Assembly (NCBI GenBank): GCA_015499995.1
Contig: JADNRV010000003.1
Location: 868,001 to 932,000, forward strand
Length of the DNA: 64,000 nucleotides
Source: Flammula alnicola
Taxonomy: Eukaryota; Basidiomycota; Agaricomycetes; Agaricales; Strophariaceae
Direction of reading: 5' to 3'
The position numbers were made by a program, and so were the translations under genes. Position 1 is the first letter of the stretch; every line of letters begins with the position of its first letter. A model generated the notes under the pieces. The model had not been told where the DNA came from. It did not search any database and worked only from the letters and a program-made list of their open reading frames with translations. Shown one piece after another: positions 35,748 through 47,655 of this stretch.

Positions 35748-38656
35748 CTAATCAATTCGCACAGCGGTGTAGAGCTTTCGAACCGCCCAGTAGGACGCGA
35801 AAAAGCCAATCGTTCCTGACAGTATCAGGTCAAAACATTGCACTTTCCGTTTAAAAATAAAATTTACGCACCTGTGACTAGGAAATCAAGGAGCGAGATC
35901 AAGAAGAGGTAACCCAGGTATAGTACTACACTTTGCAATGACTCAAGTCTCAGTTGCGAGCCCCAGTAGAATAGCCCGTAGGCCATGACCCAAAATGCAC
36001 TGCCGCCTCCAATGAAAAACGATCGCCAGTGCCATCTACAATGTCATGAGATTGGGATCTGCCGGATGAAGAGAACGATCCTACCTGTATTCCTCGGCGC
36101 ACAACAGGAAGTATGTGAAGAGAATAGTAACAGTGGCAGTTGTGAGGGCGACTGCTCCAGCAGTTAGGGCGAGGAAGCCAAACGCATAGTAAGCTCTAGA
36201 TGCGAAAAGACTTGATAGTACGAAATAAAGTTCCACGAAGGCAGCACCTGATATAGAGATGAGTAAATATGCTGAAATAATGATTCATCTTTTCATACCG
36301 AATGGAAGGATGCCGCTGAGGAGGGACGCCGCCTAGAGAAGTGAAACATAATTCAATCTACTTCATACTGCAGATAAAATAGGACGAGTTACCCATGGCT
36401 TCAAATATTTAGGGCCTGGAGGAATCTGACGAGGAATCGGATTGACCCGAACCGGGTTCTGTACCGCCTGTGAAGCGCAACATCAGCGAAAAAGAAATAT
36501 GAGACAAAAACATTCCGTTGACCATACCCCGTGTTTGGATCCAAAGTAAGAGCCAACGGCGGATAGAGGGGCTGAAATTCCAAACCATAGCACAATAATT
36601 AAGAGCATTGTACCTAGAGTTGACGTGGTTAGAAGACGCATACACAAACCGCATAGAGACTTGCCAAAAGGAACGGCACCAGATGAACCTGCTGACAGCA
36701 GGAAGAAATTGAGGAGGAAAACAATGGCAAAGATGAACCTACAATGAATGTTTCAACATGTCACCGCAAACATTGTAAGAGAGAAATACACATACGCTGG
36801 CAATGCAGTTGCAGTAACGAATGCATTCTTTCTGCGGTTTGACCCTCCAAGAGAAGCGTAGACACGACTCGAGAAATAGCCTCCGATGCTGTTGATGATA
36901 TATGAAATTTTCAATCTCGCAACAATTACCTTTCAAAGAAAACTTACCTCCCAAAGCACGACCAGCACACCATCATAACAGTTGCCAAGGAACCACGATT
37001 AGAGGGTGACAAAAATCCCATTAGGGCGAACACTGTTCAAGGGCAACTGGAATTTTAGGATCACCGTTTAAAATGAGCATGTAGCTAAAACGACGAACCC
37101 AATGTAACTGCGACCATAGCAGAGATTTGTGTGCCGTTTCCAACGAGGACTGCCAAGAGCAAAGCGTTCTTGGGAGAACGGAAGACTTCTCCATGGACAA
37201 GTTTCCATCCCCAATCTTCTTGGACATCTTCCTATAGGAATGTTAGTCGAATCTGGGTACAGAAAGTGGAAATTAACGTACGCTGAGATCGATGGCGTTG
37301 TAGCGATTGATCTAGGTTAACAGAATATGAGATTCGACACCATCCTTTAATTTGCGTACATACATCGCGGGAAACAGTGCGGAAAAGGATCATGGAGACC
37401 ATTACGCACAACAAAACGACAACCACGACCGAGTTAATGAGACTGAGCCAATGGATGCGGGGGTCAAAAACGTGGAGATAATTATCCCAGCGAGTGGCCT
37501 GCAATGTTTAAATTAATAGGAAGTTACAATGTCAATCAAAGTTGACTTGCCCAAGGTGTATCTGATTCCTGGGGGAAGAGAGTGAGTTTGACAATAGGAA
37601 GCAGGGCGCAAAACTCTTCTTACATTCCAGGATATTCGGTATGTATAGCGTACAGCTTGTGTTTGGTCTTCGTTCAGTATAAGTGGTTGTGCATTTCTAA
37701 CATCGCAGTTAGGCGTAATGCTTTGGGTTCCGCCAATGCTGGAACGAAGAAAGGTAATCGCATTATGAATGTGGAGCCTGACATACAACCAGATAATTTA
37801 CCTTGCAGGCCAAACAAGGACTCCGACTATCCGGAATGTGTCGACGGTAGGCTTGTGGTATCTATTCGAATATTAGAGAATGATAGAGAATGAGACACGT
37901 CAAGGTCCGGTAAATGAACGCGGTCCACGGACCTCAGAACGATTTCATAGTGATTGTTGAGCGCCGGTTGGTTCTGGTGTTTTCCCTCGTTGTCTCCTAG
38001 GTTGAACCCCATATCAAAGAACAACTCTCCCGTTTTATTTTCATATTTCATCTCAGCGGCGGGAAGGCCGTCAATAAGCCAGTTGATCGCATAGTCTTCG
38101 CGAATGCGGTCGTTTATGAATTTGGCTTCATCCCCTGAAACATCTGGAACAACACAAAGAGTTCGACAAGTGTCGTTGTCTTCAAGCATTTTGATCTGCG
38201 TTTCGTAGATAAATGAAGAATACTGAGGATTCATGAGCAGAATACACACATCGTATGGCGAGTTGAAAATCCGGTCGCCGAATAATATTGAACCCAACGA
38301 CTCTGGTTGTTTTTTTGGTTCCTCCTCTGGCTCACAAAATCGAAGTTTGGGGTTGTAATAGTCATCTTAACAATACATTAGATTGGACGAGCGACATGCA
38401 TAGAATGCGGACAACGCACAGTTAATGAGGGATTGCTAAAAAGAGGATTATAAACTTTTCAAGACAAGAGCCAAGAGTCATAAATGCCACGTACTATTTT
38501 GTCGTTGGTGCCAGAACGCATTGGCGTTAGCGCATTGACGAACAGATCAACCCTCTCGCCTTCAACATAGTTGCGAGGGGCTGCACCCGGAAGGTAAAAC
38601 GACTGTACACATGGAAGTAAGGAAAGAATGAGAGGTACCAGCACAGCACGGGGCAT
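35748..38656 (-). CDS. Nonaspanin, transmembrane 9 superfamily (EMP70) protein
   Basis: The N-terminus is a signal peptide, MPRAVLVPLILSLLPCVQSF, followed at once by the family's mature start YLPGAAPRNYVEGERVDLFV. The lumenal domain includes LEDNDTCRTLCVVPDVSG and INWLIDGLPAAEMKYENKTG. The C-terminal half, in many small exons (35748-37500), encodes about nine membrane helices and ends SFIGTIGFFASYWAVRKLYT then AVRID. The final basic-X-Asp fits the C-terminal KxD/E COPI and Golgi-retention signal of nonaspanins. Fungal TM9 proteins act in the Golgi/endosome in copper homeostasis and adhesion. More than ten introns, so internal boundaries are approximate. Confidence 0.9.
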
Positions 38657-38898
38657 GATATGGCAAAGAGACGACAATGCCTTTTGAATTCGTCTGGCAG
38701 TGAAACGGACTCAACTGTACTGTCGTGCATCATGGATTGCGGTCATTAACGCTGTGTTTGGCAACAGCACCCACGGCAAATAACACGTACATACCGTGCC
38801 TGATCGGCAATTGTACTGCTGCTTGTCTGCCAACTCTCCGCAGATCTGGCAAATCCCTGGCTCAAGCGGATTCCGATGCAATTCGAGGTTATCGCAAA
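38657..38898. promoter_or_regulatory. Divergent promoter region TM9 protein / TGT
   Basis: 242 bp lie between opposite start codons. Core promoters of both genes must be here. No TATA box is evident. Confidence 0.45.
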
Positions 38899-40720
38899 AT
38901 GTCACACCACGAGAGCGCGCGTTTCTCGTATGACTCTTTCCCGTACGTCGGTCGTCATCCATTCTCTCGCCTCAAATTTGAGGGCTCAAATACATCTCTA
39001 GATGGAGTCACGATGCTACCCACTTTCATGCCTGTTGCCACCCAGGCAGCTATTAAAGGCCTCACAGCCAACCAAATGGAGGCTCTTGGTGTCACCCTTA
39101 TCCTGAACAATACATATCACCTCAACCTCCGTCCTGGTTTAGAGGTCTTGAACGGAGCTGGAGGTGCTCACAGATTTCAAGGCTGGGATCGCAATTTGTT
39201 AACCGTCAGTGTGCTATCGGAGTGCAATTTCCCCATCTCGTTGTCTTGTCTAATTTTTTTTTGTAACCCAGGATAGTGGGGGTTTCCAGCTCGTCTCATT
39301 AAGCAAATTCACAACAATCACGGAGGAAGGAGCTTTATTTGCTAGTCCATTTACCGGTGAACCTACCATGCTTACAGTGAGTCTAACAAGGTACTCCATC
39401 TCGATGTACAAACAATAACAGTCGAAGAAAGCCAGAAGAAAGCATTTCAATACAACATGCAATTGGTGCAGACATTATCATGCAGCTTGACGATGTAGGT
39501 CCGTGAATATGTTTGCCCGTGGCTGCCCCAAGCTAAACAATTTTAGTGTCAAGTCTGACAACAGGTAGTCGAGTTGAAGAAGCCATGAAGCGATCGGTAC
39601 GATGGCTGGATCGATGTATTGCCCAACATGAAAAATCAGGCAAAAAAGACTCACAAAACCTGTTCGCTATCGTCCAAGGTGGCCTAGATCCCTCACTTCG
39701 AGATCAATGTTTGGACGCAATGATTGCACGCCGAAACGGCGTGGCTGGCTATGCTATTGGAGGGTTAAGCGGTGGCGAGGAAAAAGGTTCGTATGTGCCG
39801 TCTATTTTGACCATGTGCTAACCTTCGTTCTAGATATTTTTTGGAGAGTGTGCGTATCACCTTCGAACATAGATCGACATATTTACAAACTTCATTACAA
39901 GTATCAAACAATGCGCGGGCAAGCTTCCTGAAGATAGTTCGTATTCCTTTGATGTTGTATCGACAAATTGCTAATCGTCACACACAGGGCCTCGATATTC
40001 TATGGGAATAGGATTCGCAGAAGGTACTGGATATCAATGGAACTGAAAGCATGAGCTAACCTATGCCTAAGATCTACTCGTTTGTGTCGCCCTTGGGGTA
40101 GATATGGTAAGCTTTCTGAGTAACTTCCTGCGTCTTTACCATTGCTTTACCTGTATTTCTTGATATAGGCTGATTGCGTATTTCCTACACGCACCGCTCG
40201 ATTTGGCGTCGCCCTTACACACAATGGGCCCCTCAATCTAAGTAAGCAAAACCTGAAATAAAAGGAGCTAACTAAGCATTATGCGCTTCTCCAGAGCTCA
40301 GCAAACACGCCAAGGACTTTCAGACAATTGATGAGACGTGCCCTTGTCCTACTTGCGGCGATAAAACTTCAAGAGCAATCCTCCACCATCTTGTTACACA
40401 TGAAACCGCTGGCGCTCATGGTCTGTAGTCCTGCAGTACTTTCAACCTGGAATCATCACTTACGGTCATAACTAGCTCTTACCCTTCATAACATCGTGTT
40501 CCAAGCGCAGGTAATGGGCCGTGCAAGGGAGGCAATCATCGCAGGAACATTCCCAGATTACTTGCGGCTCTTCTTTGCACAATACTTTGGTGGTGCAGGA
40601 TACCCAGAGTGGTGTGTAAACGCATTGAAAAGCGTTGGTGTTGATCTGCTGGAGAGCAATCCGAATGCAAAGATTATCCCAGGAAGCGGTGCGAAATGGG
40701 AATATGCTAACAACCCATGA
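38899..40720 (+). CDS. Queuine tRNA-ribosyltransferase catalytic subunit (TGT/QTRT1)
   Basis: The enzyme exchanges guanine for queuine at the wobble position of GUN-anticodon tRNAs. Seen in order: [38 protein letters not shown], the substrate-binding [50 protein letters not shown] and [13 protein letters not shown]. The catalytic region is [20 protein letters not shown], with its nucleophile Asp, followed by a CxCxxC...H zinc site ([13 protein letters not shown]...H). The C-terminus is EYANNP. The chosen start is ATG 38899 ([13 protein letters not shown]). About nine exons with short introns. It resembles the eukaryotic catalytic subunit; the partner QTRT2 is not in this window. Confidence 0.92.
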
Positions 40721-40768
40721 TAAAATGTACAATATGTCTATCTACTGAACCAGAATAGTATAATTGTT

Positions 40769-43700
40769 CTAATGTTTCCTCTTTTTGCCGGCGGAGTGGC
40801 TGGGACGCGCATTTTTCGCTCTGCGTTTCTCCATAATTTTTCTGTCTTTTCTGATTTGTTCGGAACTCTTGAGTTCGTTCTTGACTCTACTATATGATTT
40901 CCCAGTAGCACCGCGACGAGCTCCGAGTTTCTTCCCACCAGGTGTAGAATGTGGTCTGCTTTCCTGTGATGTTCCAGACACATCTTCCTTTTTCTTCAAT
41001 TGGCGTACTTTGCGTTCATAATCATGGCTTAGCTTGTCCAAAGGCTTCGCAGTAACAACTTTGTTGTGCTTGAATCGATGACCTCCAGGCCCCGTGGGCT
41101 TCTTGTGGACCATAGACGTGTTTTCGGCTTCTCCGATTCTCGGTAGGCTGACTCGGCTCTTGTTCTTCCACTCATCGAAACGTCCGCTGCGGAAAGTGGC
41201 GGGTAACCGAGTACCATTCTCTGTCCTGACCATTTTGACATTGTCGGCACCCACTCCATCCCCTTGAACGAACTTCTTCTTCTTCTTATCCCACGTTTGT
41301 CCCTTGCCTTTGGCTGCCTTGCCTTCATCATTGGTGAGGTCGAAAGTGACATTCTGGGCTTGTTTGACGAAAGATGAGGCACCGTCTGTCAGGGAATACC
41401 TACAGAAAACACTTAAGTCTTTTCGCGTTAACGGTTGGATAGATATTACTTACCCTTTCTCGGTTAATGCATCTTTTTGATAGTGTGACATGTAGAATTC
41501 CTCGTCCCTGAAACCTTTCTTCTTATCTGTTGCACCAAATACAGCCTTCCAAAGAATTAGCGGCCTGCCCGAAAAATATAAGACACATATTACTTACCAC
41601 TATATCGCTTTCGTCCGCCATTTCAAGGGCGACGCCCGAGGCCGCATCCTCCTCCGTTTCACGGTCCTCTACGGTGGATTTCGAAAAGAGCGCTCTTTGA
41701 TGGGATTTAATGATTGCTTTCCTTCTTTCCTTCATCAAAGCTGCAGTCTCAGAGCTCCCTTTCGCACCGACTTCAAAGATCGTCTCTGATGGTGTAAAGG
41801 AACCCACGGCCTGTAAAAGCGCCTTCCTGGCCTTTTCTAGTTCACGCTGTTCATTGGCATTGGAGCCTCGAAGAAGTACGGGGTGGATACCGGAATCCGA
41901 GCTAGCCAAAAACCACTTTGGATCTTTCACCATTTCCTTGGCTCGTTTGTAGCTTTGTGGACTGGCCTTCCCTTTACTGCGCTCATACATGGCATGACCC
42001 CTCTTCATAACTTCCCTAAGCACCGGTAACGAATGGTGGGAGGCCTCAAGCGCGCGAATGTATTCAACATCGTCGTCAACTTTTTGACGTTGGAAGTTAC
42101 CGAGAACAATTGATTCGATGTAGGCTTGATCGCCCTCGTCCACAACGTCGTTTACCAGCGGCCTTCCGAGGAACAATTGGAGATCCAACAGGAAAGGTAA
42201 TTCGGAGTTGGTGACAAATGACCATGCCCAACCCTGACGTCCTGCTCTGGCCGTTCGTCCAACACGATGCACAAAAATCCTGGCACCTTGGGGAAAGTCG
42301 TAGTTGATCACGTTTTCAAGAACAGGAATATCGATTCCTCGAGCTGCAACGTCGGTAACCACTAAGACGCTCGTAATACCCCGGCGAAACTGATCCATCT
42401 GGAAAGTACGTGCGGCTTGATCGAGAGAACCATAGATATGAGAGACAGCGTATCCAGCAGCCGTCAGGAGAGCTAAGAGGTATTCCACGTGATGTTTAGT
42501 AGCGGCGAAGATGAGTGTTTGATGAGGTGCCGTGAATTGTTCAAATTTTGATTTGCCCTTCTTTTTCTTATCCGTCACATTTTGATCGACCTCTGCATTT
42601 TTGGAACCAAAGGGGACCCCAATCACATCGCGTAGTAGGGAGAGTAAACAAGCATCTTTTTCCGCCTGCTTTACGGAGAAAAAAGCCATTTTCAGGTCCG
42701 AACTGATTTTGCTCTCAGCATCAAGTCGCACGAGCTTGGGATCTTGCAGGCCAGCTTTGGCGAACTCGACGAGAGATTTTGGCAAAGTCGCGGAAAAGAG
42801 AATTGTTTGACGAGAGGAAGGGAGGCGTTGCAGAATTTCATTGAGTGCGACCTCAAATCCCATTTCGAATAGACGATCGGCCTCATCGAAGACCACACAT
42901 TGCACAGACTTTAGGTCCAAATCCATTTCAACAATAAGATGGAGCAAACGTCCAGGAGTAGCAATGATGCTAAAAACACGGGTTCAGCCCAATATTGCAT
43001 AGATATAAAAAGATAGACTCACACATCCGGATTACTTGTAATCATCTCGAACTGTTCATCAAGACTTTCACCACCAACAACCAAGCCCCAACGGAGGTTT
43101 TCACCCTTTTTGTTGGAATCCTCGTCGTTCTTGTCCCCTGCATGATCTCCACGGCCTGTTTGAAATCCACGGGCCAATTCCTTTCCTACTTTCATGACTT
43201 GCAGCGCCAATTCACGAGTAGGAAGTAAAATAAGACCTCTTGCTCCGAAGGAAGTTGAATGACGACCTCCAAGCCTTTGCACAAGAGGGATCATGTATGC
43301 AAGCGATTTTCCTGAGCCAGTTCTTGCCATACCTACAAGATCCCGAGGAGGATTCGAGACGATGGCTGGTATTGAGAGACGTTGTATTGGGGTTGGTATC
43401 CGATATCCCTGTAGAGTCAGAGAGCGTAAAAGAGAGGGATGGAGGCCTAGATTTAATCAGACTCGCGTAGGAGTCAATGAAAAATAAAGCTGACCCATGC
43501 TTTGGAAACTACCGCCCCCTACTTCTCCTTTGGACATTTTGGATTTTCCTTTAGAGTTTTTGACGACTTGAGTACCCTCTTGAATCGACCGCTTGGTAAT
43601 GGATGCTTGTATAAATTCCGTAAGTTCTTCATCATCCTCAGCCTGGTGCGTTAGTTTTGGGCGTTTGCCAGTGAGTGCTGAAGATATGTCGACGTCTTCT

Positions 43701-43786
43701 GAGTTTCCAGCAACAACTGAAAAAGATGAAGCATCATCCGAGTCTGTCTCCGAGGTCGATGTACGTTTGCGCTTGATAATAGGCAT
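40769..43786 (-). CDS. DBP10: ATP-dependent RNA helicase Dbp10 (DDX54), ribosome biogenesis
   Basis: This is a nucleolar DEAD-box helicase of 60S subunit assembly. The Q-motif region, GYRIPTPIQRLSIPAI, precedes Walker A MARTGSGKSLAYMIPLVQRL. Then come ILLPTRELALQVMKV, VVFDEADRLFEMGF (DEAD box), ILFSATLPKSLVEFA (SAT), LVVTDVAARGIDIPVLENVI and FVHRVGRTARAGRQG. After the core, SKISSDLKMAFFSVKQAEKD is a Dbp10-specific block, and the basic tail includes HRFKHNKVVTAKPLDKLSHD and ends SAGKKRKH. The start is ATG 43784-43786 (MPIIKRKRTST) and the stop 40769. Five or six exons. Its start marks the end of the core block; repeats begin within 70 bp upstream. Confidence 0.92.
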
Positions 43787-43855
43787 TTCTGTAGTAGAGG
43801 AAGAGAAACCAGAAAAACCTGATCAATCCAAAAATGGAGCGGAAGTAAATAATTA

Positions 43856-43995
43856 CAAGCTGCGCTTGACCCTCGCTCCGCGAGGGTGGTGCCGGCCGCT
43901 TCGCGACCGGCGTGGGAAGCTTACATAACTATTACGTAAAATTATTACATAACATTGTGACATAAGCAAACCCCGTCCTCTCTTAATATGTTTGA
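43856..43995 (-). mobile_element. Possible miniature Helitron-like element, minus orientation
   Basis: On the minus strand the sequence has two GC-rich hairpins in a row, CGCCGGTCGC-gaa-GCGGCCGGC and CCCTCGC-gga-GCGAGGG. They are followed 12 nt later by CTTG next to T. The opposite end could be TC after A (minus strand, near 43995). Stem with a 3 nt loop, short spacer and CTNG-T is the Helitron 3' style, but CTTG departs from CTRR and the 5' end is a guess. Confidence 0.35.
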
Positions 43996-44005
43996 TAAAT
44001 ATACA

Positions 44006-44257
44006 TCTATATTCTAAAACGACATGGGTTCTCACGGGGGGGATAAATCGGGCGCGGCTCATTGGCTAGAGACAAAGACACACACTCATTGGCTTGGGCT
44101 TACAGAGATCTGTGGCGATGCACGGGCACGTGACTCATTGATGGTCTGGCCTGCTCTCGGCCCTCACTCTAGATGTTACCATTGGCTTACAAGTTACAAC
44201 GTTGAACTATCTCTGGCACAACTCTTTCACCGTGCAAAGCACGGGTCCACAGTCTAG
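44006..44257 (+). mobile_element. Short non-autonomous Helitron, 252 bp
   Basis: The 5' end is A|TCTATATTCTAAAAC at 44006. The 3' end has the hairpin CCGTGC-aaa-GCACGG (44230-44244), a short spacer, then CTAG|T at 44254-44257. TC start, CTRR end, terminal hairpin and insertion between A and T are the Helitron hallmarks. It encodes nothing. The same hairpin with other loop bases recurs at 55419-55435 and 58422-58436, so it belongs to the family of the large element. Confidence 0.7.
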
Positions 44258-44419
44258 TGCTAAATATTTGGCAAACGATTAGAGCAGTACTATTCTTGGA
44301 TGGATGCATCGAAATAAGCGTTACTTCGAGTTTCCTGGTGTTTGACGTCAATTTATTTTTGAGGTGGGCCAAATTCTTCATGGAACGACTAAAATCACAC
44401 CGCCCGGCGTAGAAGTCCA

Positions 44420-44594
44420 ATGGAACATTGCTACGACTATCCTCAAATGTACAGTGTCATTGGGAGCGAACAATCAATGAGTCTGCCTTCATTCGAATCC
44501 CCTTGAGCTCATCCTCGAGGTCTGAATCTCTTCCTGTGGATCCCGAATGTCACGATCAACCACTGCTGGGAGGCAGACGATTGAAGACTATGGA
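44420..44594 (+). pseudogene. Gene-like fragment left of the large Helitron
   Basis: An ATG-initiated frame starts MEHCYDYPQMYSVIGSEQ and continues with two TGA stops up to the putative Helitron boundary at 44594. If 44594 is joined to 55443, the same frame runs on as [20 protein letters not shown] to a stop at about 55609. I do not recognise the protein. It could be the relic of a host gene or of an older element into which the Helitron inserted. Confidence 0.35.
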
Positions 44595-44872
44595 TCCTTG
44601 TTATAATAAAAGAGCTCAGACTCTTTCTCACGAGACAAAAAACCCTTGTGATTGGTTATTTCTTTCCGGGGACAGAGACAAAGAAGTGCATTGATTGGCT
44701 GATCAATGCTTTCCGCTTTTGGATGCAGGCCGCGACCGTCACGCGTCAGACTTGAACCAGAACCATCATCATCTCAGTTTGTCTTCGCGCCCCTGCCTTC
44801 CGCCCTGCACGTCTACCATACCACTTTACTGTTCATGTTTCTGTCTCTTTGCAATTTATGTCTACTTTTAAA

Positions 44873-45012
44873 TGTATGTAACTACTAACTGTTTAAATGA
44901 TGTATGTAACTACTAACTGTTTAAATGATGTATGTAACTACTAACTGTTTAAATGATGTATGTAACTACTAACTGTTTAAATGATGTATGTAACTACTAA
45001 CTGTTTAAATGA
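44873..45012 (+). repeat. Five exact 28 bp tandem repeats
   Basis: Five head-to-tail copies of a 28 bp unit that begins TGTATGTAACTACTAACTG and ends TTTAAATGA. All copies appear identical. Each unit contains GTATGT, the consensus 5' splice site, and TACTAAC, the consensus branch site, three bases apart. It lies upstream of the first Helitron coding exon. Confidence 0.95.
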
Positions 45013-45326
45013 AAATTTGATGCTTAAATCCGTGCTGCAAGATTTTGAAGGAACTGGTTACTGGAGCACCGTTGCGGTCATTGGTCCCTGAGGGGCTCTC
45101 TTACGGGGTTAGCAATGCGATCAATTTCGATCGAACGACCGCGCCAGGCTGAGTGTTCGAGAATGTTGCGCCCATCTTGGCAAGGAACACGGTCACGGTC
45201 GGACGCGTCGAACACGTCGAACACGAACACTCTCCACTGTAGACCACTCACTTGATGATTCAGGCTTTTCTGCAATAAAATGTGAGTCCAACTTTTCATA
45301 TCATCGTTTTGTGTCGTGCCTAATTT

Positions 45327-45593
45327 ATGTTTAGGGAGGGCTCCCATAATGTCACTGAGCCAGACACTCCAGGACACTCACGGAGACGACAACGATCCCG
45401 AGCGCAATACGAAGTCCTAGCAGGTAGTCCACGACGTCGACGTCCATTGGCCCCGCAACCTCTAAATCTTTCCAACGCACCTCTATCCGTTTCTGGCACG
45501 CCTGACGTGGATTCCGTTGGATGTTCAATACCACAAACAGGAGACATTCAGGTCAACGTGCCTCTCAACCATGGCACAAACCATATGCAGAGA
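45327..45593 (+). pseudogene. 5' coding exon of the Helitron Rep/helicase gene, cut by an insertion
   Basis: This open frame from ATG 45327 encodes an arginine-rich disordered segment (GHSRRRQRSRAQYEVLAGSP then RRRRPLAPQ) ending NHGTNHMQR. It stops being gene sequence exactly where the inverted-repeat element begins (45594). Past that element, at 49955, the arginine-rich frame resumes as RRNRRGNDENIRP if the 2 bp GA duplication is counted once. The basic N-terminus matches the style of the later exon 50222-50500. The true transcription start is unknown; a possible intron ends at AG 45334. Confidence 0.55.
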
Positions 45594-45663
45594 CATCAGG
45601 AAAAACACTTTTGCCCCAGGTCATCCTAGGAAAATTTGGCTGGAAGACATACTACCAGGGCAC

Positions 45664-45810
45664 CCCAGGGCACTATATGTGCCCTGGGACACTCCTGTGA
45701 TGCCAGAAGACTTCCCAGAAGGTTCCATCAATTTTAATATATCCTATGACACTCCTGTGACGCCAGGAGACTTCCCAGAAACTTGTATCAATTTTAATAT
45801 ATCCTAGGAC
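45664..45810. repeat. Palindrome and 62 bp tandem duplication
   Basis: A 10 bp stem, CCCAGGGCAC-tatat-GTGCCCTGGG, lies at 45664-45688. It is followed by two imperfect copies of a unit of about 62 bp (GACACTCCTGTGA...TTTTAATATATCCTA) at about 45689-45810. Confidence 0.8.
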
Positions 45811-45959
45811 ACTTTCAGAGCAGTCTAAGAATCTAGGTGGCCTTTTTCCAAATACAATTCATTTTATAGCTACATAATGTAAAATTATATTACTAAAGTG
45901 TTAGATATGAATAAGAACTTCGCCAGTTATTTAGTAGGAAACTTGATGCTGTATCTACC

Positions 45960-47560
45960 CGCGTTGTCGATGCACCCGCCATCGCAGCTTCGTCGTTGCA
46001 GCGGCGGCGGCGTTGTCCTGCTGTCGCGTGGCCTCACCGTCACTGCACCCGCCTGCCCCTTGCTGTCGCCTCACTCACCGCGCCTACCTCACCTGGCTGC
46101 GCCTACCTCGCCTCGAGTGTATCCACCGTCGTCACATCGAGACGCAGTAGTGACGGCTGCTGCTGCTCCTTGTCGCCACTGCATCAATGCATCCGCCGTT
46201 GTGTCCGCGTCAGCTTGGCGAGGCAGCAGAAGCAGGCGATCTGCTGCTGCTGCTCCTCGTGGTCATGTCGAGACAGCAGCAGCAGTTGCTACTGCTGCTC
46301 GTCACCCCTTGCGTCCGCATCATCATTGCACACCCGCAGCGTCATGGCTTCCTCGTCGCATCCGCGGCGTCGTGGCATCGATGCTCCCAACGTTGCATCA
46401 GCGTCGTCGTTGCACCCGCGTCACCCGTCGTTGCACCCGCGTCACCCGTCGTTGCACCCGCATCATCGTGGGTATCGTGGCGTTGTCGTCGCTGCACCCG
46501 CCGTTGCACCCACCGTGTCGTGGTATCGTCGTTGTTGCACCCATCCGAGGCATCGTGGCATCGATGCACCCACCGTTGCATTGGCGTCGTCGCATCGTCG
46601 TCGCTGCACCTGCTGGATGAGCCGGCATGGTCGTTGTACCCGCAGCATCGCTGCATCATCGACGTTGTACGGGCGCTCGCAGCGTTGTGGCATCATCGTT
46701 GTTGCACCCGTTGCGGCTTTATCGATGCACCCGTCATCGATGCATTGACCACGGGGACGAGGGACCATTGCCTCGTTGACGGTGCGGAGATGGTGGTGGG
46801 GGAGAGAGCGAAGGTCGACGGTGTGACTTCAAATTGCCGGATTAAATGTGTCGTTGGTCCTGCAAGTAACAGAAAGATACATGAGCATTTGCACACTCAG
46901 TTGAATGTCATAGAGGGAGCGAAGGGAGTTGCATGCAAACACTAGGACAGAGGTACTTACCTTTGCCGTGCCCATGCTTGTGTACCGTGCCCACTGCGCG
47001 TCCCTCGTGCTCGCCTTCTCGCAGCCGTTACAACGACGAGCCTGCCATTGAAGTCGCCAGAGCGGCATGTTGATGTCAATCGATTGAGAGAGGCGAGGCG
47101 GTAATGGCTGAGTCGGCATCGTGGCGTCGTCGTTGCTGCACCCGCCGTTGCACCCGCAGCGTGCACACGTAGCATCGTGGCATCGTGGTCGAGTCCGCCG
47201 TCATTGTACCCGCAGCGTCGTGGCGTCCTCGTCGTTGTACCCGCAGCGTCGTGGCGTCCTCGTCGTTGTACCCGCAGCGTCGTGGCGTCCTCGTTGTACC
47301 CGCAGCGTCGTGGCGTCCTCGTCGTTGCACCCGCAGCTGCGTCGTCACTGGGCCCTCATCGTCGATGCACTCGCCATTGCGGCGTCGTCGTTGCACCTGC
47401 AACTGCGTCATCGCGGGGTCATCGTCGTAGCACCCGCCGTTGCGGCGTCATCGCGGGGTCATCGTCGTTGCACCCGCCGTTGCGGCGTCATCGTGGTCGC
47501 ACCTGCTGCATCGTGGCGCCGTCGTCGTTGTAGCCGCGGCATCGTAAAGTAGGGGGTGTG
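45960..47560. repeat. GC-rich degenerate minisatellite
   Basis: About 1.6 kb of interspersed, partly tandem units built on CGTCGTTGCACCCGC and relatives. The cleanest block is near 47195-47340, where a unit of about 31 bp (CCCGCAGCGTCGTGGCGTCC plus TCGTCGTTGTA) repeats four times with small indels. Long frames on both strands here are artefacts of the biased repeat. It is interrupted at about 46740-47100 by less repetitive sequence. Confidence 0.85.
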
Positions 47561-47655
47561 GTGAGCCTGGAGGAAGGGTAGTAGGTGGCAGAGGTGGGGA
47601 TGACGGGCGGCGGTGGTGGTGCTGGTGCTGTTGGAACCGGGTAGCTGGTGGGCGA

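Noticed and set aside
45996..47552. Long ORFs (up to 252 codons) on both strands in the GC-rich region
   Set aside because: They are translations of a degenerate minisatellite in all frames and show only Arg/Ser/His-rich repeats, with no domain.
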